A stretch of 64,000 nucleotides of DNA from Yponomeuta sedellus (taxonomy: Eukaryota; Arthropoda; Insecta; Lepidoptera; Yponomeutidae): positions 18,894,035 through 18,958,034 of the forward strand of contig OW203723.1 in assembly GCA_934045075.1 (NCBI GenBank). Direction: 5' to 3'. The notes under the pieces were generated by a model. That model was given only the letters and a program-made list of their open reading frames with translations. It had not been told where the DNA came from and ran no database searches. The position numbers were made by a program, and so were the translations under genes. Shown in pieces: positions 1-9,459 of the stretch. Numbering within the stretch: the first letter of the stretch is position 1; each line of letters starts with the position of its first letter.

Positions 1-1719
1 CAAGACGCACATGAATTTCACACGATGCGATGGGGTTTCGTGAGGGGTTCAAACAAAGGGACCTAGGAAGCTAGTCTAAGGAGGCAGCAGCTGAAGACGT
101 GACAGGTGTGGGAGCAGCCGGCGTGCACCTGCCACGTGGCACGAGCCACAAGCTGCCATACCGAGTCGCCCACCAATTACATAGCATTCTTCTTAACACA
201 TGACACTCATGTATTGGAAATTCGATTGGCGACTAGTAATTGCCGAACGGCAGCTGGCTGACATGCAAATTGCCACAAAGAAAACTGCCTGTAAATAGGC
301 ACTTAGAAGAATAATAATCGGCTTTAACTGAATATTTTACGTGTGGTATTCGGATCTGAATTAGTAAAATGGATTATAGTAAAAATAACTACATGGGAAG
401 CTAAAGTTCACATCATTACGATATGATGCGCATATTTTAGAATAACTTGTATTTCATATTTCATAATAACAAGTTTATAATAACTTGGTAGTCCAGAGCC
501 TGGATGAACCGGAGAAACGATTTGTGTCGGCAATTTATAATTTTGCGGTGAGGCAATTTCGTTTGGCAAAGCGAGATAGGAGCAAGCGATATGGTAAGGC
601 TACAAAACGAGTTTAGAGCTAGGCTAGGAAGGTTCCTGACTCCTGACTGAGGCAAATACCGTTACAGGCAGCGATTTATGGCTGTCCCGCCGAGATAGTG
701 CGCTAGCCACAAACCGGTCCGGCCGATACCATTGGCAATCCGCGATGCGGTAATCCATTATACGCAACCGAATCGGCGAATCAAGATAGTCGACACTTTA
801 TCGCTGGGTTCCGGCTAGCATACGTGACGATAATGCAAAACTTGCCGATTCCATGGAAACAACTAGATTCGTATTTTAGCCGCTTAGAACGGTATGTTTT
901 CCGAGTAATGCTCAGTTTAGGAGACTGTTAAGCAGAGACGATGTCGTCAAACCACTTTACTACTATGGGAACCAACCGAGAGGCTAATGGAAATTGCTTA
1001 GAATCGGCGCTTTGCGTTACGGTATGATAGAAACGGTTTTCCCGGATTCACTGAGCGTCACAAAAGTGGAACTATGATCATGGCTCAAGATCACGCACGG
1101 GTCCAGTCATTAGTCGTGCAATGTACTACCGGTAAAGTGACGTATCCGGAAAATGCGCGAAATATGGCCACATGTTAAGAGCATGTGACTCATTGATATG
1201 ATAGCATTCATTCATACTCTTTGTCTGCTACTAGACCAATACGAGAATGAGTAATCCAAAACTATTTAGAAAGAGTGGGACGTAGCAATGCCGTTTTCTC
1301 TTCCGAAAGGGTTATTTGATTACCGTTTGAGGAGACGGAATTAGAACGCACAAAAAGGAGGAGGAGTACCTTATTACTTGGCATGCACGTAAATGGGACG
1401 ATATCACGGTGTACGAAATGGAATGACTGGGCAAATAATATCTGTTGAACTTGGTTTTGTAGTACCTTTAAAACATTGGCAAGTTTTAGTGCATTCCATT
1501 ATGTTTGGTGATCCAATTTACAAGTGAGGTTTCTCAAGCAGCTCTTCAGTGTGAAAAAATACATTTTTCAAAATTGCCCAGACCTGGACGAGAGCAATTG
1601 TGTACCGTTAGTGGTCAGAAGTTCGTGTACCTTTCTCGACACAATAGAGCCCTTGGCGGAGCAACAACTGTTCAGCACAGTAAATACATTATATTATGGT
1701 GTAGTTGCGATCGACTAGT
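1..1719. other. No gene seen; mixed-composition non-repetitive stretch
   Basis: No convincing exon on either strand; open frames are short. Base composition is less AT-rich than most of the window and no repeat family of this window recurs here. If Utx continues leftward this is intron sequence; it could also be upstream sequence for the CpG-rich block that follows. Confidence 0.4.
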
Positions 1720-2640
1720 CGAAGGGAGAGGCGGATATCGCGTGCGGCGTACTGTACACTACCGACCTACATTTTATGCGGCGGCGGCTCATTGTTTACT
1801 AGACGCGCACGCACCCTTAGCGATCCACCCCGGCCACCCCTGGCAGACCCTTAAATCCTGGATCCGGCCGTTTGCTAAATATTCACCAGCAATGAATGGA
1901 GATTTGCAGGCCCGGCGTGTCCCGGCTGGCAGCTACCTGCGAAAATACACTGCAAAAAAGATGCACTCCAACAAAAAAGCGACCTCTCCACAGGATCGGG
2001 CTCCGCGGTCGACGACGTAGGTGTCTGCTTTTTGGGGAACAAAACACAATAGAAAGAGATGTGTGTAACGGCGACAGGGGGATACAGGCGGCAGGTTGTG
2101 CGAGAGAGAAGCGGCACCGGGGCCCGACGTAAACAAACCACGTTCGGGATCTTCGACCGCACTTACCATTTCGGGAATCAGGGGTCACCGTCAGCTGGTG
2201 CGGAGTCGCACACGTAGTGAAGAGCGGAGACGTCCACGTCGGGTACACACAAGCACTCAGGCACACAGGATAGGTTCAGCACACTAAAGAGACGTCCCGT
2301 CCTACACTACGCTCGCGGCCCTCGCCGATGCAGTTTACGTCACCGCATCCCGCTCCCGACTGTGGCGAGGCGCGGCGAGCGAGCGACGACCTCGCGCTGC
2401 AGCGTGCACCGCGCCCCGCGCCCCGCGCTACCCGCAGCCCTACGTGCCGCGCCCCCGGCCCGCTGCCCCCGCGCCCGCGTCCTACGTTCCGTCCGGTGAA
2501 TCACGACTGTTCACGACGGAAGGCGGGCCGTGTCGCACTCGCAGCCGATTTGGCTATTATCGTACTCTCTCTATCCGAAATAAGTTGTGCGCTCCGTCCG
2601 GTATTGAGAAAGGTTCACGTCCTTAGGCGCTCGGGTAGGT
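1720..2640. promoter_or_regulatory. CpG- and GC-rich block, possible promoter / 5' UTR region
   Basis: This block is strikingly richer in G+C and CpG than its surroundings, most strongly between 2290 and 2540. Open frames occur in several registers on both strands, as expected from GC-rich sequence with few stops, but none resembles a known protein. A promoter or non-coding first exon is the simplest reading. No TATA or initiator was pinned down and the direction is unknown. It may be internal to the large Utx intron. Confidence 0.3.
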
Positions 2641-3348
2641 ATTTGTTTTTCGGCATCCTGCCGGAGCTTTTTTGGGGTTTCGTGAGCCAACACGAAAGCC
2701 TTTATTCGTTATGCCAGGTCGCAGGTGTGTCGAAAAGCAGAGCCAAATTATTTGCACATGATAAGTTTTAATAACTTTTTTTGCTTTTAAAAAAGGTTGA
2801 ATATTTTTTAACAACCGGAGGTTTTAAATCAATCTTGCCTCGCTTAATCAAACACCGATTCAAATATGCCTCGGTTAGGCGGTTGTCAAGTTTTTGAAGA
2901 GACCAATCTGTGGTAAAATGTTCCAGACATCAAATCGTCATCGCAGATTAGAAATATTTTTTTAGCCGTATTTAATTAGCGGACAATTTGACTATAAACA
3001 TTTGACATTGCCATCTATATTTCCAAGACAACAGGTTTATTTCAATTCGGCCCATTACATACAAGATGAATTTTAATTTGAGTACAGAATTTATTACAAA
3101 ATACGATCAAACTAACTCGAACAGACAAGATTCTAAGCTCGTTGTAAAAATTGTTAATACTATTATTAGGATTTCTGTCATGTGAGAAAACCGGCCAAGT
3201 GGTTATCGGGCTATGTGCATTATGAGGTTCCGTATTTGGCTGTCAAAATATGGGGATTTAAGAGGATTTTTGGGTGCTGTATTCATTAAGGACCCCTTAT
3301 AGTTTTGCCATGTCTGTCCATCTGTCGGTTGGTAGAAAACACAAATTT

Positions 3349-3388
3349 GCCATAGGTATTCCTAGTGATTACTAGGAATACCTATGGC
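3349..3388. repeat. Perfect 18-bp hairpin
   Basis: Arms at 3349-3366 and 3371-3388 are exact inverted repeats around the loop GATT. No flanking target duplication was recognised. Confidence 0.85.
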
Positions 3389-3554
3389 AAAAACGGTAAG
3401 ATTTTAAACGAAAAAAAAAAAATTTAGAGCACCTCCCCTACTGAAGGAAAAGTTGTTTTTCCCAAATAAAATAGGAGAAAATCTTCTTTGTCGTTCTCTT
3501 ACATGGCTGGAATACGCATGCTTGAAATATAGTAAAACCGAATTAATAAAACTA

Positions 3555-3653
3555 ACCCAGGACTTGGCCCCGTGGGGGAGTATGGCCTTACTTTCCTGCG
3601 ATGCAGGAAGAGACCCGTGTCCCAGCAGTGGGGACATACAAGGGTTAAATCGA
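3555..3653 (+). repeat. 5S-derived SINE family, 3' fragment
   Basis: Matches the 3' body of the family defined at 39527-39897 (cues such as GACTTGGCCCC, GAAGAGACCCGTG and GGGGACATACAAGGGTT). The 5S-like head is absent, so this is a truncated copy. Confidence 0.75.
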
Positions 3654-4067
3654 ATAAAACTATGAGAAGATTTTCTCCTACTTAATTTGGGAAAAACCAC
3701 TTTTCTTTCACCTACACTTAAATTATGGATAAAAAATTTCCGTCTAGCTAGACCATAGTGTGTGATATTATGATATATAGTTGGATTGGTCGTTAAAAAT
3801 ATTATGAGTGTAGGAAACAATTTTTCGATTTCAGAATTCGTTTGAAAGATTTTTTTTATGTTGAATATGTCGTCCCACGTACTCGTTTAATTCTCGCTTT
3901 TGGCGGTTTCATTTTCGGTACAGAAGTTCGGGTCGGTTAGGACGGCATTATTTTGAATGTTTTTACAAGGCTCTGCTCAAAATTGAAACTGAAAATATTA
4001 TATTTCAATGGAATAAAGTGTCAACGAAGAAGTATTTCCAGGCTAATAGCAAGTCGTGAACTCTGTC

Positions 4068-4214
4068 GACTCCTCCGGGATAGAGGCATGTGTTTATGTA
4101 CTTATGTAATGAGTCCCATGAACTGCAGCGTCTCAGTGGTCCCATCACCCATCTAGTGTGAGTGCAGATGCCACTGGACGCTGTATAAATCATCTCATTA
4201 CGTAGATGCAGAGG
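4068..4214 (+). repeat. Dispersed repeat family E plus RTE-like 3' scrap
   Basis: The first ~45 bases resemble the RTE LINE end seen at 8332. The rest shares the ending GTATAAATCATCTCATTACG with copies near 23733, 41000 and 43137 (the last inverted). Family E is a recurrent lepidopteran-style repeat that I cannot name. Confidence 0.6.
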
Positions 4215-4689
4215 CCAATGTTAATAATTTAAGATGTGAAAAACTTATTTCACTCCTAAAACATAAGCTTAGGTATTTTCAATAGTACATAATTATTATA
4301 CTTATTCGGAGCTTCCTATTATTAAAATGGGTATAGATCCATCTTAATACTCCCATCGCAGGTAAATGTTTTCAGATTGTTGTTACAAGCTGTACGTGCT
4401 TTTTGTTTAGGCTTAGCACTTACTACGATTTTTCAAATTTTCACCGCGCGATTCTTTCCGTAAAAATCTTTGTTATATGCCCAATGTATGAACGTGCACG
4501 CACTTGCGAAAAAAAAATCGGGCCAAAATAGATCTCAGTACGCGTTTTAAAATCCGTCAGAAAAAAAATCGCAGTCATTTTATTAGCAGTGCGTGCTAGG
4601 TCTTACGCGGCATTATACGTAGACCGCGGATCGTTTTCATTAATAAAGTTATTGGTCCATGCACTGTCAAGAGTCACGTGTTTCACTTT

Positions 4690-4801
4690 TTTAAAACCTA
4701 TTTAGAGGCTAAAAATCGCGCGACTCTGGCTAATCGTGCCAGCGCTCTCCCAACTGAGCTAATTGGCGACCACCGACATCAGTGAAATTTCGTACCTCTT
4801 T
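4690..4801 (-). mobile_element. SB tRNA-like retroposon, short copy with 14-bp TSD
   Basis: A minus-strand copy of the SB family (see 61918-62440). It lost the B-box region internally but keeps the tRNA-like A-box part and the family 3' end. The direct repeat ACGTGTTTCACTTT flanks it at 4676-4689 and 4802-4815, marking exact insertion boundaries. Confidence 0.85.
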
Positions 4802-5380
4802 ACGTGTTTCACTTTACTAACTACTGAACTTCACTCAAATCACATCATCACACTAATATTATAAAGTCGAAAGTTTGTGAGTGTGTATTTGTCACAGAAC
4901 ATAAAAAAAGAGTAGAAGTAGCGACATGACACATTAGTACGAAAACCAGTGTAACAAAACTGATACTTATAAACCAAACGCACACTACGAATGCCAAGCT
5001 GCCATTGGTAAATAAATTCAATGCCGAAAAGGTGTACATCATAAAAGTTTCAATTACAATATGCACCTTTTTATAATGTCAACAATGATCAAAGTCAAAT
5101 GACAATGATGAAATTAAGGTTGACATTTTGTAGTAACGCTACTCTACACTAGATGGAACTAGCGCCGTGTAGGACCGAAAAGAACTTTTACCTACTAAGA
5201 CATAAAGGTCAAAATTGAGAAACAAGTACATTCTCAGTTTGGGATGAGACAATGCGAGTTCTAGATTGTCGATAGGGAGAACCTATCGACAAATAATACC
5301 CGTACAAACAGTTTAACACATTAATGGCCGAATACGAATACTGGTACTTAGAAGAATTTTTAGCTATTTCTTTTTTGCCT

Positions 5381-5437
5381 GCGGGTTGACTGGTAGAAAA
5401 TGCATCTTTTTCACATTATCTTTTTGTGCAATAAAGA
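5381..5437 (+). repeat. LINE 3' tail fragment
   Basis: Contains GGTTGACTGGTAGAAAATGC and then an AATAAAG polyadenylation-like end. This pairing recurs at 52668-52760 and is familiar as a LINE tail in moths. It is nested inside the 4893-7145 element. Confidence 0.55.
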
Positions 5438-5524
5438 TTCAACACTAATAGGGTAAATAGATGCACAAAGAAAACAATGTGGTAGATTTCATATTTTAAA
5501 ATGTTCTCTTATTTAAAACTACCT

Positions 5525-5722
5525 TTAACCCGCTGCTTCGAGGGCGTTAGAAATTATAACACGGGAAATATCATGTATTCTACGACTCAATTCAGATCTT
5601 TGTCTATCTGTACGCCATGTTTCATACGTTATACAAATTTTATTGATGATGGTACTAATATATTTATATTCTAACCTGGAAGTGAAGCACATTTTTTTCT
5701 GGTATTGCTGCATAAGTGCCAC
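5525..5722 (-). CDS. Unidentified ORF inside the 4893-7145 transposon, possible terminal exon
   Basis: The frame encodes about 65 residues, charged and low in simple sequence, and ends with a stop just after an EAAG C-terminus. A splice-acceptor-like CTTCACTTCCAG lies inside the frame at about residue 16, so the real exon may start there and give roughly 50 residues. I do not recognise a domain. Its place inside a TIR element suggests a remnant of that element's transposase or a captured exon. Confidence 0.25.
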   Translation of the reverse strand: MALMQQYQKKMCFTSRLEYKYISTIINKICITYETWRTDRQRSELSRRIHDISRVIISNALEAAG

Positions 5723-7623
5723 CTTCCGCCTTTTTTAGTTATTATGAAGTGTTCATGAAAATGCTCTGAATATATTGTGCTCATCGTCGTTTTGAACCAA
5801 TTTTGCCTTCCTATCGCTGCCATCCATTTTACTTTCGTATTCGGTTTCTTAGGAAAACTAAACGAAAACTCACTTCCAAATTGTTTTGATTCCGAGAGGG
5901 TTGTTGTATCATTGCCACGGTTTTCTGTTGTATTTGATTAAAAGTACTTTTATAGTTTCTTAGATATTTCAGTCACTTATAAACTGGTGAAGAGAGAGAG
6001 AGAGAGACTTATTTGAAGCCACAAAGATACAATACACATAACACACATAACGATATTAAAATAATACAGACAAATAAGAAAAGAAAGAACAAAGAAAAAT
6101 ATTATATAACAAAGAATACGATATAAAACAAACATTTACAATTTAGAAGGGCATTGTATCTCCGCAGCCACAAACAGGTAGCTGACTCAGCACTTGCTGC
6201 AGGCTGGGCCTGCAACACTGATTTTCAGTCAGCACAAGAAAAACTATATCGCGATCTAGCTGTGCTCCAATGACAGTTTTCACATGCACAACAACCAGCC
6301 GGCGACAAGAGCTCATACATTACTACTTTACCCGGCCCCGCGACCGGAAGCATTTGAAAAGACACTTAGGAAGTAGGTATAAAATAACAATAATTATTTT
6401 ATGCCACACCTGGCAATAAAGTGGCTTTTTCCGCACGCTGCGCGTACGGAACAAGCCGCTTTCTGGCCAAGTGTGGACATAAAAAGATGTACACAACACG
6501 GGAGGTAATAAAGAAAGCTCTCGATCGCATATTTACGTCCCTCGCTTACAGCTCGGGCCGCAAACTTCTGCGATCTCGGCCTTTCTTTGTATTACCACCC
6601 TAGTTGTGTAATTTACTATTACCTACTTAGACGAATTGGAATTTACAATACCTAAGTACCGTTAAGTATGTATGACTACTACGTCATAGACAATAAATTA
6701 TCGATAGATTTTTATCATGTGTGCCCCCATCCGTAATTGAGTAGAATTCAAATTTTGACAGAAACTTCTAGAGAATGTACACTTTCTTGGATGAAAATTT
6801 AACTTTATTAACCAGTAAATAAAGGTGGTTTCACTTTCTCATTTTCGGATTGGTTTCCGTGTTCATGTCATTACAAATTTAATTAAAAATATAATGAAAT
6901 ACATCTTACAGATGAAATGTTACGGCATATTTACGGTATATTTTGGTCCCCAACTTTTATTTTTGCTCTCTAACACAGCATAACAAGGCATTTTAATCAA
7001 GTTTTCACCATTTTTTCTTTACTAGAAGCGCACGGCAACTGAAGTCAACAAAACTGTCACCGACTACGCATAGGCAATACATTGCTAATGTGAGGCACGC
7101 GGGCACCGCCCACTTACGACTTCTACTCTTTTTTTATGTTCTGTGGTATTTGTTACTTCTTCATGTCTAAACGGCTGGAGCGATTTTAATAAAATTTGGT
7201 ATGGATGGAGTTAGCTGACACCCTGGTTTAAAACAATCATAGGCTACGTTTTACTCCGGGAAAATATCTTATGCCCATGGGAAAATGGGTAATGCCCCGG
7301 GGCACAGCTAGTGATATATTATATAATTGTGTGGAAAAGTGCCGACTACTAAAGCAACTGGACTATAGTACACAAACTTTAATTTACCTGCGACGACACG
7401 CGGGCGGAAGAAGGAACTTTCTAAAACGACAGTGGTTATCATGTTAATTTTACGTCGGCAGAACTCCTATTGAGCACACAGAGCACTGGAGAGATGGCGC
7501 TGACATTCGCGTTGTAACGCCATCTATGGAGTGAATTTAAAATCATAAGCAATATAACGGAATGGAATAGGGAATGTTCTTTGGATTATGATTACCGATA
7601 CCTAAATATATTAAATACTACTT

Positions 7624-7986
7624 GACCCAGCGAACTTCGTACCGCCAAACATACGATTCTTTATTTTTCTCTCCGTAAGAACCATCCTCATACTTCAAGG
7701 AATATCCAAAAAAAAGAATTCGCGAAATCGGTTCAGCTGCTCTCGAGATTTGCGCTTACCAACACATTCAGCGATTCATTTTTATATTATAGACTAGCTG
7801 ACCCAGCGAACTTCGTACCGCCTAGCAGCCGATTTTTTAATTATTTTTTTTATTATTCTCTCCGTAAGAACCATCCTCGTACTATAAGGAATATTCTAAA
7901 AAAAGAATTAGCGAAATCGGTTCAGCTGCTCTTGAGATTTGCGCTTACCAACACATTCGGGGATTCATTTTTATATTATAGAAGAT
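7624..7986 (+). repeat. Tandem pair of a ~176-bp dispersed repeat
   Basis: Two successive units start with GACCCAGCGAACTTCGTACC at 7624 and 7800 and both end near TTCATTTTTATATTATAGA. They are diverged by scattered substitutions and a small deletion. The repeat type is common in lepidopteran genomes; I cannot name its superfamily. Confidence 0.75.
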
Positions 7987-7999
7987 TATTTATTATTAT

Positions 8000-8172
8000 A
8001 GGAAACGAACTTTTCTAGTTTGCCTCAGGTCTTGGATGTTATCTGTATGTTTATTGTATTAAATCTATCGTCGAGTTAGCACTTGTAACACAAGTCATCC
8101 AGTTGTACTTAGTATGGGGCTAACGAGATCTGAGTAATATGCCCATGAATATTTCTTTATTATATTTTTATT
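8000..8172 (+). mobile_element. SINE-A, 5'-truncated copy
   Basis: Shares the body and 3' end of the SINE at 25072-25351 (GGAAACGAACTTTTCTAG through CATGAATATTTCTTTATT) but lacks the tRNA-like head. Orientation is plus, with an AT-rich tail. Confidence 0.8.
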
Positions 8173-8331
8173 GTAGACTTTTAGTCCGGATTTACTTACG
8201 GGTGTTGTTATATCGGAAAAGTCCGACCAGGTTTCGCTCCGATTCGCAGAGCTTGATCTACAATGTGTTGTGCTTACGAAAGTTTTAGTTCAAAAATATA
8301 TTTTTATTAGTGCATGCAACGACTTATGAAC

Positions 8332-8425
8332 GTTAATGAAGCGAAGGTGATCGTCAGGATCGTAGCAAGTGGCAGTCCCTGGTCTCTGCCTACCCCTCTG
8401 GGATACAGGCGTGAGGTTATGTATT
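8332..8425 (+). mobile_element. RTE-type LINE, extreme 3' end
   Basis: Carries the familiar end of lepidopteran RTE elements, a CAAGTGGCAGTCCCTGGTCT-like stretch followed by TCTGCCTACCCC and a short GTATTTAT tail. Related scraps lie at 24527 and 34990. Nothing upstream remains. Confidence 0.6.
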
Positions 8426-8637
8426 TATTTTTCTTACTATAATTTTTCTATATTTTTTTAGTATATAATTAAATACATAAATACTCAAGATATTTTTCTA
8501 CATTGTTAAATAAATATATACCTAATATATTAAAGATACAAAAATGTTAGTTTGTTTTTTGTATAAAAAAAATCAACCAACATTTGTTTCTAAACTATGA
8601 ACCTCACTTAAGTTTTATATTTTTAATTTCTGCCTCG

Positions 8638-8681
8638 TTTACAAGATTCGCGCTGATTCTCGACAACGCGAATCTTGTAAA
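8638..8681. repeat. 15-bp perfect hairpin
   Basis: Arms 8638-8652 and 8667-8681 (TTTACAAGATTCGCG and its complement) flank a 14-base loop. Confidence 0.8.
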
Positions 8682-9350
8682 TATATTTTAAGAAAATTTA
8701 AATATTTTACGAGATTATTTCTAAAATGCTGAATTTCAAAAAAAATTTAGGTAGAAATTGTAGTTCAGATAATTTTTTTAAATTAATGTCTGCGATTTAC
8801 GATTGAAAATCGTATGGTTAGATACATAGAATGCACATTCTTCGATGTAAAGTCTGACCTCTGAAGTATTTTTTGTGAGAAATGGTGAGTACTCATAAAG
8901 CAGAGTATTTGTTTAAAGCAGAGGCGATTGGGCTGGAACTAAATGTAAAGGGCAATATCAAATTTAGGGTCACGGGAAGTAAAGTATATAAGTCAAATAA
9001 TTTTTTTTGTGAGCATATTTTTTTTCGTAATAAACATGTATGTTCAGTTCATTGTTTCATAACAGCTCTTTGAGTAAATCAAGTAACAACGAAAATGTTA
9101 TAGAGTAACTAGCTGAACAGGCAAATGTTATATGGCCATACTAATTAGCTTACTACCTATTCTCAGATCTACTAAATATACACAAAAAAAAAGATAGGTT
9201 AAGCCATTTCGGTGGAGTTTGGAAACAAACACTGTGACACAAGATTTTCATATACCTATTAGATATTATAATAGGTTTTTTTCACTGCCTCAAAAGTTAG
9301 TGTTTTGGACTTATGTGCTTTAGTTCCCGACCCTAGAAATTATAACTTAC

Positions 9351-9459
9351 CATTCAAAGGCATTATAGTGATAGTAGCAAAGACCGAGTCCATAAAGGAA
9401 TAGGGGATCCTTCCAGTTGTCCGGCTCCAGAGCATAGAACTTTTGGTACGCCGACATTG
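9351..9459 (-). CDS. Utx: Utx coding exon 4 (TPR)
   Basis: 109 bp with acceptor TTGCAG and donor AATG|GTAAGTT. It encodes [20 protein letters not shown] and then [15 protein letters not shown], matching the second TPR of UTX. The expected next exon (AIKAFQEVLY-like) was not found in 1-9350. Confidence 0.93.

Larger units (their letters stand above)
2641..4689. other. AT-rich intron/intergenic stretch with repeat fragments
   Basis: No exon seen. It holds a perfect hairpin (3349-3388), a 5S-SINE fragment (3555-3653) and a dispersed-repeat composite (4068-4214), listed separately. Confidence 0.5.
4893..7145. mobile_element. 2.25-kb DNA transposon with perfect 27-bp TIRs and 8-bp TSD
   Basis: The ends 4893-4919 and 7119-7145 are exact inverted repeats of 27 bp beginning CACAGAACAT. 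The 8-bp direct repeat GTATTTGT flanks the element (4885-4892 and 7146-7153), and rejoining the flanks restores a known dispersed repeat. An 8-bp duplication is typical of hAT and P superfamilies, but I recognise neither from the TIR. Inside are a LINE tail (5381-5437), an AG microsatellite (5991-6008), a small GC-rich stretch (6420-6600) and one unidentified minus-strand ORF (5525-5722). No intact transposase is visible, so it looks non-autonomous or decayed. Confidence 0.85.
4845..7318 (+). repeat. Dispersed lepidopteran repeat split by a transposon
   Basis: The halves 4845-4884 and 7154-7318 together make one copy of a repeat also found inverted at 22710-22925 and 26899-27378. They were separated by insertion of the element at 4893-7145, whose target duplication lies between. 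Confidence 0.75.

Noticed and set aside
1505..2020. 171-codon ORF in the GC-rich region
   Set aside because: GC-rich sequence is poor in stops; overlapping frames on both strands are equally open and no domain or splice pattern was recognised.
2328..2771. 147-codon Ala/Pro/Arg-rich ORF
   Set aside because: Composition simply mirrors the CpG block; overlapping frame and no homology.
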